Assembly: GCF_013868155.1 (NCBI RefSeq) | Contig: NZ_JACEOG010000002.1 | Location: 124,001 to 188,000 of the forward strand | DNA from: Aeromicrobium phoceense | GTDB lineage: Bacteria > Actinomycetota > Actinomycetes > Propionibacteriales > Nocardioidaceae | DNA: 64,000 nucleotides | Reading direction: 5' to 3' | Part shown: positions 58,377 through 64,000 of the stretch, one piece after another | Layout: every line of letters starts with the position of its first letter | Numbering within the stretch: the first letter of the stretch is position 1 | Position numbers and translations under genes: made by a program | The notes under the pieces: model-generated | What the model saw: only the letters and a program-made list of their open reading frames with translations | Told to the model about the DNA's origin: nothing | The model's database searches: none

Positions 58377-59467
58377 GACGCTTCCTCCTCGTGGTGGGGG
58401 TCGGTGCGGCGGATCAGGTCGGCCATCACGGCCGCGAGGTCGAGGGAGTCACCGGCCACGGCGCGCTGGCGGTCGGCGCCGGTGCCCCGGGTGAGGAGCC
58501 GGTGGATCCCGTCGGTGACCCGGTCGCGGGTGCCGGCCTCGTCGAGGGAGGCCCCGATGGTCTTCACGAGGGAGTCGAGGGCCTGCTCGGCCGGGACGAA
58601 CGCGCGCGTGACGGGGTCGAAGAGAGTGCCGCCGAGGCCGTCGTGGCGTGCGCGCCAGCGGGCCGCCTTCAGCGTCTCGAGGCGCCACGGCGCCGGCTCC
58701 GTCGGCTCCTTGGCCAGGGTCGTGACGAGGCCGCGTGTCACCTCCGCGACGAGCAGCGCGTCCTCCACGTCGGTGCACGCGTCGGCCACGCGCACCTCCA
58801 CGGTCGGGAACCGCTCGGCGATGCGCGCGTCGAGGTAGAGCATGTGCTCGTCGAGGGCGGCCCCCGACTCGATCAGCTGCGCCACGACCGCACGGTAGGT
58901 CTCGAGGTCGCCGAAGGTCTCGACCGGTCCGGCGGTGGGCCACGTGTCCCACAGGTGCCCGCGCCAGCTGGCGTGGTGCGTGTCGCGGCCGTGGAAGAAC
59001 GGGGCGTTCGCCGAGAGCGCGGTCAGCAGGGGCGTCCAGGGCCGGAGCGCGTCGACGACGTGGATCGCGTCCTCGTCCGCGACCTCCACGTGGACGTGCA
59101 TGCCGCACGTCATGCCGTTGCGGCCGATCTCCCCGTAGCGGGCCATCATCCGGGCGTAGCGCGACTCGGGCGTGGGGCGCGGCTCGCTGCCGCCGAGCAC
59201 GTCCACCGGCACCGCGACGGCGTTCAGTCCCACGGCCCTGGCGGCCGCGACCGCCGACGAGCGCTGGGCGACGAGGTCCTCCCGGAGCCCGTCGGGGTCC
59301 TCGTGCGGGCCCGTCTGCAGCTCGATCTGCTGGAGGAACAGCTCATGGTCGAGCTGCTCGTCCGGACCGAGTCGGCGGTGTGCCCGGACCACCGCCTCGG
59401 ACTCGGGAACGACGTGCCCCCGGTCGTCGACGACGAACAGCTCCTCCTCGATGCCCACGCGATTCAC
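58373..59467 (-). CDS. Carboxylate-amine ligase, YbdK/GCS2 family
   Basis: 364 residues. VGIEEELFVVD at the start carries the metal-binding Glu pair; QIELQTGPHED, TCGMHVHVEV, RPWTPLLTALSANAPF and PTVEVRVADAC follow, all landmarks of the YbdK type of glutamate-cysteine-ligase-like enzymes. It makes a peptide-like bond with weak or unknown specificity. GTG 59467 is chosen as it directly precedes the conserved start. A GTTT-N16-GGGTAC promoter-like sequence lies 9 nt upstream. Confidence 0.88.
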   Translation of the reverse strand: MNRVGIEEELFVVDDRGHVVPESEAVVRAHRRLGPDEQLDHELFLQQIELQTGPHEDPDGLREDLVAQRSSAVAAARAVGLNAVAVPVDVLGGSEPRPTPESRYARMMARYGEIGRNGMTCGMHVHVEVADEDAIHVVDALRPWTPLLTALSANAPFFHGRDTHHASWRGHLWDTWPTAGPVETFGDLETYRAVVAQLIESGAALDEHMLYLDARIAERFPTVEVRVADACTDVEDALLVAEVTRGLVTTLAKEPTEPAPWRLETLKAARWRARHDGLGGTLFDPVTRAFVPAEQALDSLVKTIGASLDEAGTRDRVTDGIHRLLTRGTGADRQRAVAGDSLDLAAVMADLIRRTDPHHEEEAS

Positions 59468-59476
59468 GCCGGGCAC

Positions 59477-59502
59477 GTACCCCGTGGGGACCGGCGCGAA
59501 AC
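59477..59502 (-). promoter_or_regulatory. SigF/SigB-like promoter, GTTT-N16-GGGTAC
   Basis: Minus-strand GTTT (59502-59499), 16 nt, GGGTAC (59482-59477). The transcript would start at or very near the GTG at 59467, a leaderless arrangement. Confidence 0.58.
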
Positions 59503-59513
59503 CGCGAGGGAGG

Positions 59514-59903
59514 TCACACGGCGCCGTCCTGCGCCTCGACCGCGTCCGCGAACTCGCAGAACGCCTCGTAGGCGCGGGCCCCGTGGACGGTCCCCGGACC
59601 TCCGCGCATGGCGATCGCCACGCCGATGGCCTCGGCGGCCTGCTGGCGGGTGGCGCCAGCCCCGGCCGCGGCCTGGCTGTGCGTGGCGATGCACCCGTCG
59701 CAGCCCTCGGCCACGCCGATCGCCAGGGCGATGAGCTCCTTGGCCGCACGATCGAGCTCGCCGTCGGCGAAGGCCGCCTTCGAGAGCTCGCCGTACCCGC
59801 GGTAGACGTCGGGGATGGCGCGGTACAGCCGACGGTGCTGGGGAGCGAGCTCGTGCAGGACGGCCTCCCCGTGAGCGGATTCCGTGGGGTGGTCGTGGCT
59901 CAT
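59514..59903 (-). CDS. Carboxymuconolactone decarboxylase/AhpD-like protein
   Basis: 129 residues. The redox pair and relay residues of AhpD-type proteins are in GVAEGCDGCIATHSQAA, with LDRAAKELIALAIG before. Probably a thiol peroxidase partner or related redox protein. It lies upstream of the YbdK-like gene on the same strand with a 46-nt gap. Confidence 0.86.
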   Translation of the reverse strand: MSHDHPTESAHGEAVLHELAPQHRRLYRAIPDVYRGYGELSKAAFADGELDRAAKELIALAIGVAEGCDGCIATHSQAAAGAGATRQQAAEAIGVAIAMRGGPGTVHGARAYEAFCEFADAVEAQDGAV

Positions 59904-60010
59904 GGTGTCCTCTCGACGGGCCGCACGTCCTCGCCCTCGGGAACGTGGTCGTGACGGTAGCCCAGTCCGGGGACGGGCACGAGAGGAGAGCCGCGGTAAC
60001 CCACGTCACC

Positions 60011-60208
60011 TCAGTCGGGAGCGCCGTCCTGCTCGGCCACGTCGGGCCGCGTGGGGCTCTGGGGCATGTCGTGGACGTCCTCGGAGGTCGTCGTGTCGGT
60101 GTCAGGAGGCGTCGGGTTGGCCGCCGTCTCGCTCACCGTCCCGCCGTCGTCCTGGCCCTCGTCCGGGCGTTCGGAGTCCTGGTGCGATTCGCGCGGATCA
60201 GTCGTCAT
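60011..60208 (-). CDS. Small acidic disordered protein
   Basis: 65 residues made almost entirely of Asp, Glu, Ser, Thr and Pro (SHQDSERPDEGQDDGG, PTPPDTDTTTSEDVHD). No hydrophobic core. A GGGTAC sits 9 nt upstream on the coding strand. Divergent from the catalase gene. Coding status is plausible rather than certain. Confidence 0.5.
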   Translation of the reverse strand: MTTDPRESHQDSERPDEGQDDGGTVSETAANPTPPDTDTTTSEDVHDMPQSPTRPDVAEQDGAPD

Positions 60209-60254
60209 GGCGCTGAGGTACCCGGCGTCGAGGTCTTCACTCGCGCGCGCGGGG

Positions 60255-60279
60255 GATTGGTCCGGGCGCAGGCGGGTAC
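60255..60279 (+). promoter_or_regulatory. Possible stress promoter of the catalase gene, GATT-N15-GGGTAC
   Basis: GATT (60255-60258), 15 nt, GGGTAC (60274-60279), 33 nt before the katE ATG. The -35 differs by one base from GTTT. Confidence 0.48.
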
Positions 60280-60312
60280 CTCACGGGCACCCGCCGACTT
60301 CTAGGAGACTGC

Positions 60313-62589
60313 ATGGACCCCAGCAAGGCTGCGAAGAACATCAAGGATGCCGTCGAGACCACGGCCGAGAAGGCGCTGGACAAGGCCGCCGAGCTCGCGA
60401 CGCCCGACATCCCCGGTCGCCCCGGCCCCCACCCCACCAGCTTCGACGAGCCCACCGAGCCGCGCGAGCCGCTGCCGCCCAAGGGCGACCAGAGCGCCCC
60501 GGACACCCGGTCGGCCACCGGCGCCCACTCCGGTGCTCCCGAGGACGTGCGCACCCAGCAGGGTGCCTTCCTGACCACGTCGCAGGGCGCGCGACTGCGC
60601 GACAGCGACCACTCGCTCAAGGCCGGCCCGCGTGGCCCGATCCTCATGCAGGACCACCACTTCCGCGAGAAGATCACGCACTTTGACCACGAGCGCATCC
60701 CCGAGCGAGTCGTCCATGCCCGCGGCGCGGGCGCCCACGGCATCTTCGAGGGCTACGGCACCGCGGCCGACGTCACCCACGCGGCCTTCCTCCAGGAGGG
60801 CGTCACGACGCCGGTGTTCACACGCTTCTCGACGGTGCTGGGCTCGCGAGGCTCGGCCGACACCGTCCGCGACACCCGAGGGTTCGCCACGAAGTTCTAC
60901 ATCGAGGAGGGCACGTTCGACCTCGTCGCGAACAACATCCCGGTCTTCTTCATCCAGGACGGCATCAAGTTCCCCGACGTCATCCACGCCGGCAAGCCGC
61001 ACCCGGATCGTGAGATCCCGCAGGCCCAGAGCGCGCACGACACCTTCTGGGACTTCGTCTCGCTGCACACCGAGGCGCAGCACCACACGATCTGGAACAT
61101 GTCCGATCGCGGCATCCCGCGCTCCTACCGGATGATGGAGGGCTTCGGCGTCCACACGTTCCGGATGGTCAACGCCGAGGGCGGCACCTCGCTGGTGAAG
61201 TTCCACTGGAAGCCGAAGCTGGGCGTGCACTCCCTCACGTGGGAGGAGGCCCAGTTCATCAACGGCATCGACCCGGACTTCCACCGCCGCGACCTCGCCG
61301 ACGCGATCGAGGCCGGCGCCTTCCCCGAGTGGGAGCTGGGGATCCAAGTGTTCGAGGACAACCCCGAGCAGGAGTTCGCCGGCATCGACCTGCTCGACCC
61401 GACGAAGATCGTCCCCGAGGAGCTCGCGCCCGTGCAGCCGATCGGCCGGCTGACGTTGAACGCGAACCCGACGAACTTCTTCGCCGAGACCGAGCAGGTC
61501 GCGTTCCACCCCGGCCACCTGCCGCCGGGCATCGACGTGACCGACGACCCGCTGCTGCAGGCGCGCCTGTTCTCGTACATCGACACGCAGATCACGCGCC
61601 TCGGCGGACCGAACTTCTCGCAGATCCCGGTCAACCGGCCGCACGCGCCGGTGAACGACATGTTCCGCGACGGCTTCCACCAGCACGCGGTCCACGCCGG
61701 CGTCGCCCCGTACAAGCCGAACTCGCTCGACGGCGGCTGCCCGTTCTTCGCCGGGGCCGACGACCGCGCGTTCGAGGACACGCCCGTGAAGGTCACCGAG
61801 TCGACGAAGGTGCGCGCCAACCCGGCCACGTTCGACGACCACTTCAGCCAGGTGCGGCTGTTCTGGGCGAGCATGAGCCCGGTCGAGAAGGAGCACATCA
61901 TCCGTGCCTACTCGTTCGAGCTGGGCAAGTGCTACGAGGACGCGATCAAGGCCCGCCAGCTGCAGCACCTGGCCAACATCGACCCGGTGCTGTGCCAGGA
62001 GGTCGCCACGGCGCTCGGCATGCCGGCCCCCGAGCCGACGGTCGAGCTGACGCCGGAGACGCCCAGTCCCGCCCTCTCGCAGGTGGGCGGCACGTGGCCG
62101 GCCGACGGCCGGATGATCGGCATCGTGGTCGATCCCGACGGTGAGCTCGGTGGTGTCGAGGCGCTGCGCGCGGCGATCTTCTCCGCCGGTGCCGTCCCGC
62201 TCGTGGTCGGTCCGCACGGTGGCAAGGTCGGCCCGCTCACGGTGCAGCGCACCTTCGCGACCGGCCGCTCGGTCGAGTTCGACGCGCTGCTGCTCGCGGG
62301 TCACCCGAAGCCGGCACCCGATGCCGTGCCGTCGCGCGACGCCAAGTCGGGCGCGCCCGCCGGTCCCACGCTGGATCCGCGGGTGCAGCTGATGCTCGAC
62401 GAGATGTGGCGTCACGCGAAGGTGATCGGCGCCTGGGGCGACGGCGTGGCCGCGCTCGAGGCGGCGGGCTACACGGGCGGACTCCCCGGCGTGGTGACCG
62501 GCGACGAGGCCGGTCCCGTGTTCGCCGAGGTGCAGGACCTCATGGCCTCCCACCGCGTGTGGGAGCGCTTCCCCGTGACCGTCGCGTGA
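60313..62589 (+). CDS. katE: Large-subunit (clade 2) catalase HPII
   Basis: 758 residues, matching HPII-type catalases. The catalytic His is in ERVVHARGAGAHG (about residue 134), the distal Asn in ANNIPVFFIQDG and the haem-ligand Tyr in LFSYIDTQITRLGG (about 420). The C-terminal 150 residues are the flavodoxin-like domain found only in large catalases (GRMIGIVVDPDGEL, FDALLLAGHPKP). It decomposes hydrogen peroxide. AGGAG at 60303 precedes the ATG. A GGGTAC-type promoter fits its usual stress-sigma control. Confidence 0.95.
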   Translation: MDPSKAAKNIKDAVETTAEKALDKAAELATPDIPGRPGPHPTSFDEPTEPREPLPPKGDQSAPDTRSATGAHSGAPEDVRTQQGAFLTTSQGARLRDSDHSLKAGPRGPILMQDHHFREKITHFDHERIPERVVHARGAGAHGIFEGYGTAADVTHAAFLQEGVTTPVFTRFSTVLGSRGSADTVRDTRGFATKFYIEEGTFDLVANNIPVFFIQDGIKFPDVIHAGKPHPDREIPQAQSAHDTFWDFVSLHTEAQHHTIWNMSDRGIPRSYRMMEGFGVHTFRMVNAEGGTSLVKFHWKPKLGVHSLTWEEAQFINGIDPDFHRRDLADAIEAGAFPEWELGIQVFEDNPEQEFAGIDLLDPTKIVPEELAPVQPIGRLTLNANPTNFFAETEQVAFHPGHLPPGIDVTDDPLLQARLFSYIDTQITRLGGPNFSQIPVNRPHAPVNDMFRDGFHQHAVHAGVAPYKPNSLDGGCPFFAGADDRAFEDTPVKVTESTKVRANPATFDDHFSQVRLFWASMSPVEKEHIIRAYSFELGKCYEDAIKARQLQHLANIDPVLCQEVATALGMPAPEPTVELTPETPSPALSQVGGTWPADGRMIGIVVDPDGELGGVEALRAAIFSAGAVPLVVGPHGGKVGPLTVQRTFATGRSVEFDALLLAGHPKPAPDAVPSRDAKSGAPAGPTLDPRVQLMLDEMWRHAKVIGAWGDGVAALEAAGYTGGLPGVVTGDEAGPVFAEVQDLMASHRVWERFPVTVA

Positions 62590-62602
62590 ACGGGGGACTG
62601 GC

Positions 62603-63748
62603 TTGAGTACCCGGTTCACCGCGCCCACCCGGCCCTCGGACGACCGTCCGGGGGCCGGGCGGGCGCGCACCGCAGCCGAGCCGCTGCGGATCGCGTCCGT
62701 CCCCTCGACCCACGTCTACGTGCGGCACCTGCGCCCGCCGGAGGGGCCGAGCCCGTTCGTGCACCTGCCCGATCCCGATCCCGACCACCCGTCGCGGTCG
62801 ACCACGAGCAAGTGGTGGCCGCCGGTCATGCTGCGTCCCGAGTGGGCCGCGACCGCCGAGTTCGACGTGTTCCACGTCCAGTTCGGCTTCGACGCCTGCT
62901 CGCCGCAGGACCTGGAGCGGCTCGTGGAGGTGCTGCGGGAGCGAGGCAAGCCGCTCGTGTTGACCGCCCACGACCTGCGCAACCCCCATCACCCGACGCG
63001 GGAGCTGCACGACCAGCAGCTGGGCGTCCTCCTCACGGCGGCCGACGCGGTCGTGACCCTCACCAAGGGTGCGGCCGCCGAGATCCGGCGGCGGTGGGGC
63101 CGTGAGGCGCTCGTGATCCCACACCCGCACGTCGTCGAGCTGGACACGATGGCGCGGCTGCGGCGCGAGCGCGAGCAGCGGCGGACGGACGAGTTCCGCG
63201 TGGGCGTCCACATCAAGAGCCTGCGCGAGAGCATGGATCCGTTCCCGGTGCTGCGGGTGCTCGACGAGACGCTCGCCGAGCTGCCCGGCGCGGTGCTGCA
63301 GGTCAACGGACACCACGACGTGCTCGATGCCGACGGAGCCCGGCGCGAGCCGGTGCTGGCGGCGTGGCTGGAGGAGAAAGCCGCCGCCGGTCGCATCGAC
63401 CTGCGCGTGCACGACTTCCTGCCCGACGCCCAGCTGTGGGAGTACCTCGCGAGCCTCGACGTGGCGGTGCTGCCCTACCGGTTCGGCACGCACTCCGGCT
63501 GGCTCGAGGCGTGCCGCGACCTCGGGACCACCGTGGTGGCCCCGAGCTGCGGGTACTACGCCGACCAGGGCCCGGTGCTCAGCTACGGCTTCGACGAGTC
63601 GCACTTCGACGCGGACTCGCTGCGGGAGGCGATCCGCTTCGCGCACGCCGCCCGGCCCGACCACGGTGCGGACGTCGAGGAGCGCCGCGCCCAGCGGCGC
63701 GAGGTCACGCTCGCGCACGCCCGCCTGTACCGGGAGCTGCTGACGTGA
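62603..63748 (+). CDS. Glycosyltransferase (GT-B fold)
   Basis: 381 residues. Early strands LRIASVPSTHVYVRHL and EFDVFHVQFGFDACS, then LVLTAHDLRNPHHP, ADAVVTLTKGAAAEI, VIPHPHVVEL and, in the second half, LASLDVAVLPYRFGTHSGWLEA, the site of the GT4-type ExxxxG-like region. Sugar and acceptor unknown. Start is TTG 62603 with GGGGGA at 62592-62597, 14 nt after katE; no ATG or GTG fits better. The stop overlaps the next GTG. Confidence 0.8.
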   Translation: MSTRFTAPTRPSDDRPGAGRARTAAEPLRIASVPSTHVYVRHLRPPEGPSPFVHLPDPDPDHPSRSTTSKWWPPVMLRPEWAATAEFDVFHVQFGFDACSPQDLERLVEVLRERGKPLVLTAHDLRNPHHPTRELHDQQLGVLLTAADAVVTLTKGAAAEIRRRWGREALVIPHPHVVELDTMARLRREREQRRTDEFRVGVHIKSLRESMDPFPVLRVLDETLAELPGAVLQVNGHHDVLDADGARREPVLAAWLEEKAAAGRIDLRVHDFLPDAQLWEYLASLDVAVLPYRFGTHSGWLEACRDLGTTVVAPSCGYYADQGPVLSYGFDESHFDADSLREAIRFAHAARPDHGADVEERRAQRREVTLAHARLYRELLT

Positions 63749-64000
63749 GGGGGCTGCGGATCTGCCTCATCGCGTCGAGTCGTTTCCCCATCAGGGAGCC
63801 GTTCGCCGGCGGGCTCGAGGCCCACACGCACGCGCTCGCGCGTCAGCTCACTGAGCGGGGCCACGAGGTCTCGCTCTTCGCGGCGCCTGGGTCGGACCCC
63901 GCCCTGCGGACGCGCGAACTGCCCGTGGCGTCGCTCAGTCACGACGACGTGAACCGCCCGGACCTGGACGTCACACCGGGGGCCTGGATGGACGAGCACC
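63745..64000 (+). CDS. Glycosyltransferase family 4-like protein, 5' part
   Basis: First 85 codons only, cut by the window end. VRGLRICLIASSRFPIREPF and AGGLEAHTHALARQLTERGHEVSLFA are the N-terminal strand and Gly-rich acceptor loop of GT4 enzymes. GTG 63745 overlaps the previous stop (GTGA), so the two glycosyltransferases are coupled and likely act on the same glycan. Confidence 0.8.
   Translation, partial: MRGLRICLIASSRFPIREPFAGGLEAHTHALARQLTERGHEVSLFAAPGSDPALRTRELPVASLSHDDVNRPDLDVTPGAWMDEH

Noticed and set aside
60301..62670. 789-codon minus-strand frame opposite the catalase gene
   Set aside because: Antisense shadow; katE on the + strand has all catalytic residues and a ribosome-binding site.
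1..64000. tRNA, rRNA or CRISPR features
   Set aside because: No cloverleaf with a T-loop GTTCGA context in an intergenic gap, no rRNA-like stretch and no regularly spaced repeat array were seen by eye.

Overview
The window is GC-rich, densely packed chromosomal DNA of an actinobacterium. Several things point to the Nocardioidaceae/Propionibacteriales: many GTG starts, short or leaderless 5' ends, 4-nt stop/start overlaps, a DUF222/13E12-type HNH gene, ECF41 and PadR/DUF1048/ABC modules, and an IcmF-type B12 mutase. The taxon is an inference from gene content only. No rRNA, tRNA or CRISPR array was seen, and apart from one small inserted element the region reads as ordinary chromosome.

Layout. 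0-7 kb: the 5' part of icmF (fused isobutyryl-CoA mutase) with a tandem-palindrome operator, a homocysteine methyltransferase, a GAF-ANTAR regulator, a PaaI thioesterase/TetR pair, and an alpha/beta hydrolase/OhrR-type MarR pair sharing two operators. 7-16 kb: a PoxB-like ThDP enzyme, alanine dehydrogenase, a lipoprotein followed by a 27-residue membrane peptide and a duplicated DUF6766 protein, a PAP2 phosphatase, a CapA-M15 fusion and a TetR/VOC pair. 16-23 kb: LysR/YeiH, a Cys-rich copper-storage-like protein, an ABC1 kinase, and an MFS pump with carboxypeptidase-regulatory-like tail plus TetR. 23-30.6 kb: secreted and lipoproteins, a three-gene flavoenzyme operon with its MarR (24.6-28 kb), DoxX, a methyltransferase, and a CMD/ECF41 sigma pair. 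30.6-40.4 kb: an ABC-2 exporter with DUF1048 and PadR, then kdpFABC-kdpDE.

The most notable region is 40.5-43.8 kb. A DUF222-HNH endonuclease gene is split by a 2,154-bp element. Both junctions can be read. The outer flanks rejoin into one uninterrupted reading frame, and the element ends form an inverted-repeat attP around a TT dinucleotide. Inside are a decayed large serine recombinase, whose catalytic Ser codon position is now a stop, and one intact, lower-GC gene of unknown function (41553-42701) with a C-terminal membrane segment.

43.9-50.2 kb holds an MFS/MerR/RibD-like set (the last frameshifted), several VOC proteins, a GNAT, an alpha/beta hydrolase and a 2'-5' RNA ligase-like protein. 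50.2-62.6 kb looks like a general-stress island. It carries a five-gene operon (DUF2243, CtaG-like, hemerythrin, zinc alcohol dehydrogenase, unknown), DUF4383, DUF2231, DUF488, YetF-like DUF421, a second zinc dehydrogenase, YbdK-like carboxylate-amine ligase, an AhpD-like protein and a large catalase. Several of these transcription units, and one near 8.9 kb, are preceded by GTTT/GTGT-N15/16-GGGTAC sequences resembling SigF/SigB-type stress promoters. The window ends in two glycosyltransferases, the second cut by the window edge.
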